Part shown: one piece after another, positions 7,427 to 15,768 of the stretch
Layout: each line of letters begins with the position of its first letter
Numbering within the stretch: the first letter of the stretch is position 1
DNA from: UBA11606 sp039188975
Lineage (GTDB): Bacteria > Actinomycetota > Acidimicrobiia > Acidimicrobiales > Aldehydirespiratoraceae
Reading direction: 5' to 3'
Assembly: GCA_039188975.1 (NCBI GenBank)
Contig: JBCCYT010000086.1
Location: forward strand, 1-18,186
Length of the DNA: 18,186 nucleotides
Translations under genes and position numbers: made by a program
Notes under the pieces: model-generated
Databases searched by the model: none
The model's input: the letters and a program-made list of their open reading frames with translations, nothing else
What the model was told of the DNA's origin: nothing

Positions 7427-10400
7427 TCACCGGAAGTCCCGCGACGCTGGGGCTTTACCCACCGGCAGCGGTTCGAGTTTGTCGGCGACGACATTGATCA
7501 CGCCTTCTTCTTTTTCGAGCCGACCACGGATCAACAGCGCGGGAGCGCCCTTTGCCACCTGCTTGTAGCGATGCCAACAGCCCTTGGAGATCACGACATT
7601 GATCAAGCCGGTTTCGTCTTCGAGATTGAGAAAAGTCGTACCTCCAGCGGTCGCTGGTCGCTGTCGATGGGTGACCACTCCACCGACCAGCACCCGCTCG
7701 CCAGAGGTCTCGTCGACCAACCCGGTGGCGGTCACCACTCCCATCCGGTCGAGGTCGGCCCGGATGAACGAGGTCGGATGCCCATCGGGCGACACTCCGG
7801 TGGCCCACAGATCGGCGTGGGACAGCTCTTCGGGTGACATTCCCGGAAGGGTCGGCGCCTCGACCCCGGTGACGATGCCGGGCAACCGATCGGCCGATGT
7901 CTGGGCCATCGCCCCGGCGGCCCACAACGCCGAGCGGCGATCGATGCCGAAACAGCCGAACGCACCCGAGGTCGCCAATGCTTCGAGATGGGCGAGCGAC
8001 AGTGTCGGCACCCGCCGACGCAGATCTTCAACCGAGGCGTACGGCCGACCGGCGTCGATCGCCTCGGCGAGTTCGAGTCCGATCCCTCGCACATAGTCGA
8101 GCCCGAGCCGCACGGCGACGCGCTGATCGTCTCCATCGGGCCGTTCGTCGGGCGGGACCTCGGGCTCGAGCGTTGCCATCGCGGCGGACCGATTGAGGTC
8201 AGGGGTACGCACGACGACCCCGTGACGCCGAGCATCGCCGACCAGGGTATGGGGCGACCAGAACCCCATCGGTTGGGCCTTCAGCAACGCTGCGCAGAAC
8301 GCCGCCGGGTAGTGGTACTTGATCCACGACGATGCGTAGACGAGATAGGAGAACGACACCGAGTGACTCTCCGGAAAGCCGTAATTGGAGAAGGCAGCCA
8401 ACTTCAACCAGATCTGCTCGCCGGTGTCGTCGTCGATGCCGTTGTCACGCATGCCTTCGAAGAAACGTGCCTTGAGCTGCTCCATGCGCTCCTTGCTGCG
8501 CTTGGAGCCGATCGCCTGACGCAACATGTCGGCGTCGGCGGCGCTGAAGTTGGCGACGTCGATGGCGATCTGCATCAGCTGCTCCTGGAACAGCGGCACG
8601 CCGAGGGTCTTGGCCAGCGCGTTCTCGAGCAGCGGATGCAGGTAGGTGACCGGTTCGAGGCCGTTGCGGCGACGGATGTACGGGTGCACCGAACCGCCCT
8701 GGATCGGGCCCGGCCGGATCAGCGCGACCTCGACGACCAGGTCATAGAACGTGCGGGGCTTGAGCCGAGGCAAGGTCGCCATCTGGGCCCGCGATTCGAT
8801 CTGGAACACACCGATCGAGTCGGCCTTCTGCAACATGTCGTAGACACATTTCTCCTGGGGCAGGGTCGCCAGATCGACCTCGACATCGTGGTGTTCGGCG
8901 ATCAGATCGATGGCGTAGTGCAGCACCGACAACATGCCGAGCCCGAGCAGGTCGAACTTCACCAATCCGGCCGCCGCGCAATCGTCCTTGTCCCACTGCA
9001 GGACACTGCGATCGGCCATGCGCCCCCACTCGACTGGGCACACCTCGATCACCGGGCGATCGCACATCACCATGCCGCCGGAATGGATCCCGAGATGGCG
9101 GGGGAAGTGCTCGACTTCAGCCGCCAACTCGACCACCGGCAACGGGATGGTGGCATCGTCTTCAACCGCCCCGGACACGACGTCGCGCCACCGGTCAACC
9201 TGTTTGGAGAACGCGTCTTGTTGGCCCTGGGCGTACCCGAGCGCTTTGGCCATGTCGCGGATCGCCGACTTGGAGCGATAGGTGATGACGTTGGCGACCT
9301 GGGCGGTGTGGTGGCGACCGTGGCGGTCATAGACGTACTGGATGACCTCCTCGCGTCGGTCGGATTCGATGTCGATGTCGATGTCGGGCGGCCCGTCACG
9401 CTCAGGCGACAAGAACCGTTCGAACAACAGCCCGAGCGACACCGCATCGGCGTTGGTGATGCCGAGGGCGAAACACACGGCGGAATTGGCCGCCGACCCT
9501 CGACCCTGGCAGAGGATGTTGGCCCGCCGGCAGAAGTCGACGATGTCCCACACGACGAGGAAATAGCCAGGGAAACCGAGCTGCTCGATCAGGTCGAGTT
9601 CGCGGTCGAGCTGTGCCCACGCCCCCGCAACCCGTTCACCACCGCGAGCGCCATAGCGCCGAGTGCCACCCTCTTCGACGAGTCGACGGAGGTACCCCAT
9701 CTCATCGAGCCCGTCGGGACACGGATAGGGCGGGAGGTTCGGCGCAACCAGCGCCAAATCAAAGGCACATTCGAGCCCGAGGAGAGCAGCTCGCTCGACC
9801 ACCCCGGGGTAGCGGCGAAACCGAGCCGCTTGTTCGGCTCCGGACCGCAGATGCATCCCCGCCGGCGGCAACCAGCCGTCGATCTCGTCGAGACTGCGTC
9901 GGGCCCGCACCGCCGCCAGCGCCGCCGCCAATCGTTTACGCGCCACCGAATGATGGTGCACATTGCCGCTGGCCACGATGTCGACCCCGACCTGCACGGC
10001 CAGCTCGGCCATGGCGTCGTTACGGACCGAGTCGAGCGGCATGCCGTGATCCCACAGTTCGACGAACACGTTTGTTCGGCCAAAGTCGCTGACCAGCCGC
10101 TCGAGTTCACGCCGGCCCGCGGCGGGCCCGTCGGCCATCAGCGCCGCCGGCACCGGTCCTTTGCGACAGGCGGTGAGCACCGCCCAATGGTCGCCAGCAC
10201 CAGCCTCACCGACCCCACCCAACTCGACGAGCCGCTCATACGGGATGCGCGGCGCCCCCTTCTCTCCCGCCAGCTGCCCTTCGCTGATCGCCCGCCCGAG
10301 CCGGGCGTACCCCTCCGGATCGCGAGCGAGGACCACCAGATGACGCCCCTCCGGGTCAGCCGGACCCGGCCGTTCGAGCGTCCGCCCGGGTTCGGCCAGG

Positions 10401-10789
10401 GTCAGCTCCGCCCCAAAGACGGTGGGCAGCCCGACCGCCTTTGCCGCCTCTGAGAACCGAACCACTCCGTAGAAACCGTTGTGATCGGTGAGGGCCAACG
10501 CCTCCAATCCGAGTCGTGCAGCTTCTTCGGCCAGCTCCTCTGGGTGCGACGCGCCGTCGAGAAAGGAAAAGTTGGAGTGGCAGTGCAGCTCGGCGTAGGG
10601 CACCTCACCACGCTGACGCTCACCTCCATCAGGTGCGGTGTAGGGCGCCCGTTTGCGTGACCATGCCGGGCTGTCGCCCCCATCCCCCGCAAGCGGATCG
10701 ACGACGCGACCATCTGCTGATCGATCGTTTCGATCAGAAAGGCGTCGTTCGAGCTCGCCCCAGGAAATCCCAGGATTGTTGAACCCCAT
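7427..10789 (-). CDS. dnaE2: Error-prone DNA polymerase III alpha subunit DnaE2
   Basis: A 1120-residue C-family polymerase. The start MGFNNPGISWGELERRL is the characteristic DnaE2 N-terminus. The PHP domain opens at about residue 65 (AELHCHSNFSF, then LTDHNGFYG near 100). The polymerase core has GRGSAANS (429-436), the catalytic aspartates in PDIDIDIESD (468-477) and KFDLLGLG (611-618). A C-terminal OB fold (about 1025-1105) ends with GLINVVI and RGRLEKEEGVINVV. Length is near the family norm, so it appears intact. DnaE2 performs damage-induced mutagenic synthesis with ImuA' and ImuB; both genes lie more than 5 kb upstream on the same strand. Its own promoter contains a SOS box, and the ATG lies six bases after the -10, so the message is probably leaderless. 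It ends about 85 bases before the sigma gene. Confidence 0.95.
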   Translation of the reverse strand: MGFNNPGISWGELERRLSDRNDRSADGRVVDPLAGDGGDSPAWSRKRAPYTAPDGGERQRGEVPYAELHCHSNFSFLDGASHPEELAEEAARLGLEALALTDHNGFYGVVRFSEAAKAVGLPTVFGAELTLAEPGRTLERPGPADPEGRHLVVLARDPEGYARLGRAISEGQLAGEKGAPRIPYERLVELGGVGEAGAGDHWAVLTACRKGPVPAALMADGPAAGRRELERLVSDFGRTNVFVELWDHGMPLDSVRNDAMAELAVQVGVDIVASGNVHHHSVARKRLAAALAAVRARRSLDEIDGWLPPAGMHLRSGAEQAARFRRYPGVVERAALLGLECAFDLALVAPNLPPYPCPDGLDEMGYLRRLVEEGGTRRYGARGGERVAGAWAQLDRELDLIEQLGFPGYFLVVWDIVDFCRRANILCQGRGSAANSAVCFALGITNADAVSLGLLFERFLSPERDGPPDIDIDIESDRREEVIQYVYDRHGRHHTAQVANVITYRSKSAIRDMAKALGYAQGQQDAFSKQVDRWRDVVSGAVEDDATIPLPVVELAAEVEHFPRHLGIHSGGMVMCDRPVIEVCPVEWGRMADRSVLQWDKDDCAAAGLVKFDLLGLGMLSVLHYAIDLIAEHHDVEVDLATLPQEKCVYDMLQKADSIGVFQIESRAQMATLPRLKPRTFYDLVVEVALIRPGPIQGGSVHPYIRRRNGLEPVTYLHPLLENALAKTLGVPLFQEQLMQIAIDVANFSAADADMLRQAIGSKRSKERMEQLKARFFEGMRDNGIDDDTGEQIWLKLAAFSNYGFPESHSVSFSYLVYASSWIKYHYPAAFCAALLKAQPMGFWSPHTLVGDARRHGVVVRTPDLNRSAAMATLEPEVPPDERPDGDDQRVAVRLGLDYVRGIGLELAEAIDAGRPYASVEDLRRRVPTLSLAHLEALATSGAFGCFGIDRRSALWAAGAMAQTSADRLPGIVTGVEAPTLPGMSPEELSHADLWATGVSPDGHPTSFIRADLDRMGVVTATGLVDETSGERVLVGGVVTHRQRPATAGGTTFLNLEDETGLINVVISKGCWHRYKQVAKGAPALLIRGRLEKEEGVINVVADKLEPLPVGKAPASRDFR

Positions 10790-10825
10790 CCCGGAACCCT
10801 AGGCGAACACCTGTTCGCTTCACAA
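10790..10825 (-). promoter_or_regulatory. dnaE2 promoter with SOS (LexA) box
   Basis: TTGTGA (10825-10820), an 18-base spacer and TAGGGT (10801-10796) form a sigma70-type promoter. TCCGGG then leads straight to the ATG at 10789. The spacer contains GCGAAC-ACCT-GTTCGC (10803-10818), a perfect inverted repeat of the actinobacterial LexA box. LexA bound there would block polymerase; cleavage after DNA damage would release it. Confidence 0.85.
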
Positions 10826-10840
10826 TGGAGATGGCCGAGG

Positions 10841-11827
10841 TCACTCTGCGAAGTTGGCGGCGATCCGCTCCTGCAGGTACGCCGATGCCGAGACCGGTGG
10901 ATACCGCCGGCTCGGGCCCTGAATCATGACATCACCATCGGCCTGACAGAAATAGGCGATCGAATAGCGCGAGGGTGTCGGCTCCGACGGCAGGACCACC
11001 CGGTGCAGAGTCGACAGCAATTGGTCGTCACTCCAGCGCATCAACATGTCGCCGACATTGCAGGTGATGGCCCCGCTGACCGGTTCGATCGGCGTCCACT
11101 GGCCCGACGCCGACTCGTGCCCGGGGCACACCTGGAGGCCTCGCTGATCGGGGCGCTGGTGCAGCAGTGTCAGACAGTCGTAGTCGGTGTGGGCCCCAGC
11201 CCTCCAACGCACGCCCTGATCGTCGTCTTCACCGGTCGACGGGTAGTAGTGCAGCAGCCGTAGCGTGCTCTGAAAGTACGGCGAGCGGGGATCGTGTCGC
11301 CGTTCGAAGAAGTCCCGTTCGAAACCGAGTCGCACCGCGAAGCACGACAGGATCCGCATCCCGAGTTGGCGGTTCGCTTCGGCAAAGCTGGTCATCTGGC
11401 GTCGAAACGACGGGAAGGCGGTATCGGGCCACAACCGATGCTCGTCCATCCGAGGCAGCGTGATCTGGAATGTCTCCTTGTGATCCGGTGTGCCGGTCGA
11501 CGGTCGAATCTGGGCCCGGTCCTCCCAACCGGCATTGGCTTCGGCCACGAGTGCCCGCTTCGCTTTGATCTCTTCGGGAAGGGCGAAGAACTCCCGAGCT
11601 GACGCGAAGGCAGCGTCGACTTGCATCTCGGGGATGCCGTGATTGACGACATCAAAGAATCCGACATCGGTCGCGGCCAGCCACAACCCATCGGCGATCT
11701 CCTCGAAGCGGTCGTCGAAGTCATGCAGATCGATGCGAGGAATCTCTCGTTCGATCTCGGTGCCCGGCCCGCCGATGCGGCGCTCCTTTTCCAGCTCTGA
11801 CGATGCGCTTCCCGACACCGGGCTCAC
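10841..11827 (-). CDS. 2-oxoglutarate/Fe(II)-dependent dioxygenase, isopenicillin N synthase-like (second of pair)
   Basis: A 328-residue non-haem iron oxygenase. The N-terminal DIOX_N-like part (PRIDLHDF, then VGFFDVVNHGIP at about 55-66) is followed by the jelly-roll core. The iron ligands H213 and D215 (AGAHTDYDCLTLL) and H275 (LSTLHRVVLP) are present, as are the 2-oxoglutarate-binding R287 and S289 (SRYSIAYF). The enzyme should be active on an unknown small molecule. Its GTG start overlaps the upstream paralogue's TGA (GTGA), so it is coupled to it. The stop is about 50 bases before the dnaE2 ATG, and the dnaE2 promoter lies in that gap, so some read-through into dnaE2 is possible. Confidence 0.9.
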   Translation of the reverse strand: MSPVSGSASSELEKERRIGGPGTEIEREIPRIDLHDFDDRFEEIADGLWLAATDVGFFDVVNHGIPEMQVDAAFASAREFFALPEEIKAKRALVAEANAGWEDRAQIRPSTGTPDHKETFQITLPRMDEHRLWPDTAFPSFRRQMTSFAEANRQLGMRILSCFAVRLGFERDFFERRHDPRSPYFQSTLRLLHYYPSTGEDDDQGVRWRAGAHTDYDCLTLLHQRPDQRGLQVCPGHESASGQWTPIEPVSGAITCNVGDMLMRWSDDQLLSTLHRVVLPSEPTPSRYSIAYFCQADGDVMIQGPSRRYPPVSASAYLQERIAANFAE

Positions 11828-12858
11828 GAATACGCCATTCGGATCTTCTCGAGAAGGTACGCACCGGACTCCACCGGTTCATGGATCGGCTCGGCTCCGG
11901 CCTCGACGCACGATGCCAAGCACGCAACCTCGACCGACCAGCTCGGCTGGTGAAAGAACGGGATGGAGATACGAGGCCTGGCGCGAACGTCCGCCGGCGG
12001 CACGGGGACCCGATGCTTGGCGGAGCGCCACCGGTCGTTGGTCCACACCTCCATGAGGTCGCCGATGTTCACGACAAACGAACCCGGCACGACCGGGACC
12101 GTCATCCATTCGTCAGCATCGCGGTCGAACACCTCGAGTCCACCGGTGCCGTCCTGATACAGGATCGTCATCGTGCCCCAGTCACTGTGCGGACCTTTGC
12201 GCCACTGACCGGGGAGCGGATCGGAATCGACCGCCGGATAGTGGTTCACCACCAGGTTGGTGATGTGGTCATCGAACTTGTCGTCGAAATACCGCTCGTC
12301 GAGATCGAGTGCGAGCGCAAAGAACCGCATGAGCTCGTTCGCGACCGCTTCCAGCGCTTCGTAGTACGCCAACCAGGTCGAGCGGAACGCCGGCACTTCG
12401 GTCGGCCACTGATTGGCCCTCGACCAGACATCGAAGTCTTCGCCCAGCGATGCACGAGTTGCGACGCCCGGCTCGCCGAGTCGACTGATGGTGAACAGTT
12501 CACAGAGGTCCGGCGCGGTGTCGAGATCTTCTGACCCGGCAACGTAGGACGGCGTGCCATACCAACCTCGAATGGTCGGATCGGCTGGCTCTGTTGCGTA
12601 ACGCTCCTTCGCCGCGGTCGGCAGAGCAAAGAAGTCGAGGCTGACCTGCTCCATTCGTTGCACGAGATCGGGGCTGACGCCGTGACCGGTGATCACGAAG
12701 AAGCCTGATGTCGAGCCGGCTTTGTCGAGGGCGGACGCCACCGCCTTACGGGCCGTTTCCTTCCCGGCGAGAGCAGGGGCGATGTCGATGATCGGGACGT
12801 AGCCATCGATGATGGTGGTTTCGCCCGTCGCGGTGGCGGCGTCGAGTGCGTGGGCCAT
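11824..12858 (-). CDS. 2-oxoglutarate/Fe(II)-dependent dioxygenase, isopenicillin N synthase-like (first of pair)
   Basis: A 344-residue enzyme of the same family as its downstream neighbour. VPIIDIAPAL and TSGFFVITGHGVS (about 50-62) give the N-terminal domain. H224 and D226 (GPHSDWGTMTILYQD) and H282 (SAKHRVPVP) bind iron; R296 and S298 (RPRISIPFF) bind 2-oxoglutarate. The frame runs open upstream to 13104, but ATG 12858 is preferred: AGGAG lies seven bases upstream and the extra residues are Arg/Ser-rich without family likeness. The substrate is not predictable; the family includes oxidases of amino acids, purines and secondary metabolites. The 4-base overlap with the next gene suggests the two act in one pathway. 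Confidence 0.9.
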   Translation of the reverse strand: MAHALDAATATGETTIIDGYVPIIDIAPALAGKETARKAVASALDKAGSTSGFFVITGHGVSPDLVQRMEQVSLDFFALPTAAKERYATEPADPTIRGWYGTPSYVAGSEDLDTAPDLCELFTISRLGEPGVATRASLGEDFDVWSRANQWPTEVPAFRSTWLAYYEALEAVANELMRFFALALDLDERYFDDKFDDHITNLVVNHYPAVDSDPLPGQWRKGPHSDWGTMTILYQDGTGGLEVFDRDADEWMTVPVVPGSFVVNIGDLMEVWTNDRWRSAKHRVPVPPADVRARPRISIPFFHQPSWSVEVACLASCVEAGAEPIHEPVESGAYLLEKIRMAYS

Positions 12859-13170
12859 GGACGAACTCCTCATCGATCGGTCTGCGCCGAACGTACGATG
12901 CGCCCGTGTTGGGCCCGAGTCGGTTTTGTGGCGAGCGCGTGAACGCTTCACCAGAGCTGTCTGGCGTCTGACCGAACGGGATGGAGTGACGCTCGCCGAG
13001 CACGGTGCTTCAAGCCGTGCCCGGCGAACGTCTGGTCCCGATGCCGCAGCGAGCTGGCATCGGATGACGACGCCCAGCGTGCCGCGTGAGAACCACCTCG
13101 CCATGAGGCGACCGGACCGAGATCATGGCCCTGATGACCTACCTCGACGATGGGCTCGGATCAGCGCGCA
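12859..13170. other. Spacer without a convincing gene; one GC-rich hairpin
   Basis: Open frames on both strands here give Arg-rich translations with no recognisable family, and none has a good ribosome site. A hairpin at 12993-13027 has a 12-bp stem with one mismatch (core GCACGG / CCGTGC, nine-base loop), but no T-run follows on either strand. AGGAG for the dioxygenase gene is at the left end. A decayed gene is possible but cannot be shown. Confidence 0.5.
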
Positions 13171-13234
13171 CCGGGTGAGGTGAAGCCTGGGTCAGGTGAA
13201 GCGTGGGTGAGGTGCAGCCTTGGTCAGATGAAGC
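13171..13234. repeat. Tandem repeat, four exact-length 16-bp units
   Basis: Units at 13171, 13187, 13203 and 13219 follow the pattern NNGGGTSAGGTGAAGC, with one or two changes each. Alternating GGTGAGG and GGTCAG(G/A) also makes it a 32-bp doublet, with five mismatches between doublets. The last unit overlaps the final codons and the TGA of the membrane protein gene, so the array probably grew from that gene's 3' end. Function unknown; it sits where a terminator would be. Confidence 0.9.
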
Positions 13235-14399
13235 GGCGGTGGTACACGGCCCGAACCGCCAGCGCGTCCCGAACTTCGGCGGTCATGTCCGCGATGAACT
13301 CTTCGCGGTAGGTGTCATCGGTGATCACCTGCACTGCGAAGTTCAGACCAGAGAACATGCCGATGAACAACGCGACGAGCAACAACTGCCGGGTGAAGAC
13401 GAGATCGGTGCCGAAGACGGCGATGTCGATCGCCCAGTCGCGTTCGTACGTGAGTTCGCTGACGGTCGTCCATTGCGTGAGGGTGTCGTCGCGCACGGTC
13501 AACAACCCGAAGACGACGTAGAAGAGCGTGATGACGAGCGACACGAGCAAGATCTGAATGCTCTGAGCGACGAACAGCAACAGATTGACGTTCCATTCGG
13601 CTCGCCGGGCGAGCGGCGGCGTGTTCGGCGCTGGTTCGTCGTCGGCCGGAACCAGGTCGACCACGGGTGTGGCATCACACCGCGGTCGAACGTCATGCCA
13701 GGTCGAGAACCGGGCGAGGTCGACGGTGAGGCGGCGAACCGACACGAAGATGAACACGGCACCGATCCCCACGATGAGTGCCACCACCATGCCGAAGAGC
13801 GGCAGCGTGAAGTCGTTGGCCACCTGCCACATCTCGGCGTTGATGAAGATGAACGCCGAGAACACGAGCAGGGTCGGGAGCGATTTCATCGCCAGGTTGG
13901 CAACGTCGGTGATCTGGCGGCGGACCTGCCCAACCGACCACCGCATCATCGGAAACAAGGCCCACGAGGTGATCACATAGCCGATGCCGAGCACCGCCAG
14001 GTTGAACACCACGACCGAGACGATGTTCGAGACCGTGTCGCCCTGCGAGCCGATGGCGGTCGGCACGACCGGCAAGAGGATGTAGAGCGAGAGTTCCCAG
14101 AGACCGATGTCGTCGGGCCGTTGCAACGGCCGCCGGCCGCGGATCCGGTTGACGAGCGCGACCCCACCCAACAGGGCTGCGATACCGGCACCAAACGCAA
14201 CCGCTTGAGACCATCCCGACCAGCGGTCGCCGAACGTCAAGAAGAACTCGGCAAAGACGACGAACGTCAGGAACGGAGCCATCCGAGTGAAGATGTCATC
14301 GGTTGCGGAATAGTCGTGAATCAGGTGCGGCAGCCCGCGCCGGACGAACCAGCGTTCACATCGGTCTTTGTCGACGGTGGTGTCCACGCGCCTCATCAT
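13224..14399 (-). CDS. Multi-pass membrane protein of unknown function
   Basis: A 391-residue integral membrane protein; I do not recognise a named family. A soluble N-terminus (residues 1-40, containing CERWFVRRGLPHLIHDYSA) precedes about eight hydrophobic helices, near 41-58, 66-83, 99-118, 122-147, 170-188, 198-218, 267-295 and 330-350. A polar loop of about 45 residues (220-265), with Asp/Pro stretches, divides the sixth and seventh helices. The charged C-terminal tail (RAVYHRRFI) ends inside the 16-bp tandem repeat. There are no obvious transport or catalytic motifs. The start is ATG 14399 or the adjacent ATG 14396; neither has a clear ribosome site. It is divergent from the SRPBCC gene with only 25 bases between starts. 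Confidence 0.85.
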   Translation of the reverse strand: MMRRVDTTVDKDRCERWFVRRGLPHLIHDYSATDDIFTRMAPFLTFVVFAEFFLTFGDRWSGWSQAVAFGAGIAALLGGVALVNRIRGRRPLQRPDDIGLWELSLYILLPVVPTAIGSQGDTVSNIVSVVVFNLAVLGIGYVITSWALFPMMRWSVGQVRRQITDVANLAMKSLPTLLVFSAFIFINAEMWQVANDFTLPLFGMVVALIVGIGAVFIFVSVRRLTVDLARFSTWHDVRPRCDATPVVDLVPADDEPAPNTPPLARRAEWNVNLLLFVAQSIQILLVSLVITLFYVVFGLLTVRDDTLTQWTTVSELTYERDWAIDIAVFGTDLVFTRQLLLVALFIGMFSGLNFAVQVITDDTYREEFIADMTAEVRDALAVRAVYHRRFI

Positions 14400-14412
14400 G
14401 GCCGATGGGCGT

Positions 14413-14424
14413 CACACTGGCGGG
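14413..14424 (+). promoter_or_regulatory. Possible -10 element of the SRPBCC gene, leaderless
   Basis: CACACT (14413-14418), then six bases, then ATG 14425. CCTCA lies 17 bases upstream. The hexamer and the CCTCA placement are the same as at the transporter gene at the left end, but both match the consensus weakly, and the CCTCA bases are also codons of the divergent gene. Confidence 0.3.
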
Positions 14425-14853
14425 ATGATCGAGACAACCGTTTCCACGACCGCCGAAGCTCCGACCGTGCACGAGCTTCTCGTCGATACCGACGCGTGGT
14501 CGACATGGTCGCCTCATGTCGCAGGTCTCGATGCACCGTCGACGCGGGTCGAGCCCGGTTGGGTCGGCAAGCCGCGTGCGTTCTTTTCGCCGATGGCGAT
14601 CGCCATGGTCGTCACCGAGGTCTATCCCGACGGCGGCTACGACTGGCATTCGACGCTCGGTCCGTGGCGGCTCGAGTACCAGAACCGGGTGATGGCGACC
14701 GATGACGGCTCGACGATTCGTTTCACTGCCGAACTGTCCGGTCCGCTCGGCTCGGTGCTGGAGAAGGTCGTCGGACCCCTTTCGGCCCGCGGTCAACGCA
14801 ACCGGATGGCCCGGCTCGCCGAGATGGCCGAGTCGACCGAGCCCGCGCCGTAA
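14425..14853 (+). CDS. SRPBCC (START/polyketide cyclase-like) family protein
   Basis: A 142-residue protein whose pattern fits the SRPBCC hydrophobic-ligand fold. A first strand (IETTVSTTAEAPTVHELLVD) is followed by the typical DTDAWSTWSPHV helix and loop, then VVTEVYPDGGYDWHSTLGPW, TIRFTAELSGPLG and a long C-terminal helix from about residue 107. The ligand is unknown; many members are uncharacterised. The ATG at 14425 starts directly on the first strand, while the frame's upstream starts lie in the divergent membrane gene. No Shine-Dalgarno at good spacing is visible. It is convergent with the lipoprotein gene 50 bases on; that gap has only a weak 6-bp inverted repeat. Confidence 0.8.
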   Translation: MIETTVSTTAEAPTVHELLVDTDAWSTWSPHVAGLDAPSTRVEPGWVGKPRAFFSPMAIAMVVTEVYPDGGYDWHSTLGPWRLEYQNRVMATDDGSTIRFTAELSGPLGSVLEKVVGPLSARGQRNRMARLAEMAESTEPAP

Positions 14854-14903
14854 CTGCTGATCGAGCATTCCGACACGGCGACGTTCCCACGGCACGGTGT
14901 CGC

Positions 14904-15734
14904 TCACAGACACGGCCCGCCCACCTGTCCGCCGCGCCCACACATCGCGGTCACCTCAACCGAGATGAGCGTCCACTCCTGATCCTCGGTCGTGACCGCG
15001 AAGACGCGCACGCGCTGACCGGCGACGGAATCATCACCCAAACCGACGACATCGAAGACGACTTCGCTCGGATCGCCGAGGACCGGTGCAACGCTCATCT
15101 CGATCCGCTGAAGTACGTCAGGGTCGACACCGAGCTCAGCAATACGACGCCCCAGGTCTTCGAGGGCCGAGGCGGTCGTGCTGTCGAGAAGCCCTCGCAC
15201 CCGCTCCGTGTCGTCGAACGTGACCCCTTCGATTGCGGCGAAGGTGCGGTTGATCCAGCCGACCGTGTCGCTATCGATGATCACTTCCATCCACCACGTC
15301 GTCGGAAGCTGTTGGTGACGACCGGTTGCGACGAAGCCGGACGCTGTCGGATCGAGCGTGGCGATGATGTCGCTCTCGGATCCGGGAATCGAGCGAACGT
15401 TCAACACATCGTCGTGCCGAACCCCCAAGACCGAGAGTTCGGTACCGGCGGAGGGAAAGATGTCGACCGGTTCGCCCGGAAGTTCCTCCGTCGGCACCGT
15501 CAGCTCCGGCGCAACAAGGGTCGACGAAGGCGGAGGGCTGATGGTCGAGGTCGTTGCCGGCACCGTTGTGCTCGCCGGCTCGGTCGTCGTCGTCTCGACC
15601 GGCGCCGAGCTGGTTGCGGTCACGCCCGCCACCGTGGTCGACGTGGCCGGTTCGGTCGTGGTTGTGCCATCGCTGCCTCCGCACGCGGTGAGGAGGAACC
15701 CAATCACGAGAACAACAAAACGGAGCTGACGCAC
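14904..15734 (-). CDS. SH3b-domain lipoprotein
   Basis: A 276-residue secreted lipoprotein. The signal peptide (residues 1-17) ends in the lipobox LTAC with Cys18 as the lipidated residue. A Thr/Ser/Pro-rich linker (about 23-75) would span the wall. A bacterial SH3-like part at about 103-168 has VLNVRSIPGSESDIIATL and ends in DTVGWINRTF, the usual DxLNVRxxPG...GWV pattern. The C-terminal part (about 175-276) is unassigned and ends with two cysteines (MCGRGGQVGGPC) that could pair. SH3b domains often bind cell wall; that role is inference. The GTG start lies 35 bases after the imuB stop, and a -10 TAGGTT ends six bases before it. It may be transcribed from its own leaderless promoter as well as by read-through from the SOS operon. 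Confidence 0.85.
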   Translation of the reverse strand: MRQLRFVVLVIGFLLTACGGSDGTTTTEPATSTTVAGVTATSSAPVETTTTEPASTTVPATTSTISPPPSSTLVAPELTVPTEELPGEPVDIFPSAGTELSVLGVRHDDVLNVRSIPGSESDIIATLDPTASGFVATGRHQQLPTTWWMEVIIDSDTVGWINRTFAAIEGVTFDDTERVRGLLDSTTASALEDLGRRIAELGVDPDVLQRIEMSVAPVLGDPSEVVFDVVGLGDDSVAGQRVRVFAVTTEDQEWTLISVEVTAMCGRGGQVGGPCL

Positions 15735-15746
15735 GGCGCCAACCTA
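15735..15746 (-). promoter_or_regulatory. -10 element of the lipoprotein gene, leaderless
   Basis: TAGGTT (15746-15741) fits TAnnnT; six bases (GGCGCC) then reach the GTG at 15734. A TTGACC at 15772-15767 overlapping the imuB stop is the only -35 candidate, with a long 20-base spacer. Confidence 0.5.
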
Positions 15747-15768
15747 CGCGCTGGCGTCAGAACCTCGG

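Noticed and set aside
9361..9390. GATGTC triplet-like DNA repeat
   Set aside because: It encodes the catalytic Asp-Ile-Asp-Ile-Asp of DnaE2, so the repetition is explained by protein sequence.
10062..10079. CGAAC...GTTCG inverted pair inside dnaE2
   Set aside because: The half-sites are six bases apart rather than four and lie mid-gene, so it does not fit the LexA box.
7988..10453. 821-codon open frame on the plus strand opposite dnaE2
   Set aside because: It is the antisense shadow of dnaE2; its His/Asp/Arg-rich translation has no recognisable domain, whereas the minus frame has every DnaE2 motif.
12859..13104. N-terminal extension of the first dioxygenase up to 13104
   Set aside because: The extra residues are Arg/Ser-rich with no family likeness, and AGGAG sits correctly before ATG 12858.
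13203..14705. 500-codon plus-strand open frame opposite the membrane protein
   Set aside because: Very rich in Arg, Asp, Glu and His, the typical antisense image of a hydrophobic membrane protein; it also runs out of frame through the SRPBCC gene.
14871..14902. CGACAC...GTGTCG inverted repeat between the convergent SRPBCC and lipoprotein genes
   Set aside because: Only six base pairs with a 20-base loop and no T-run; too weak to call a terminator.
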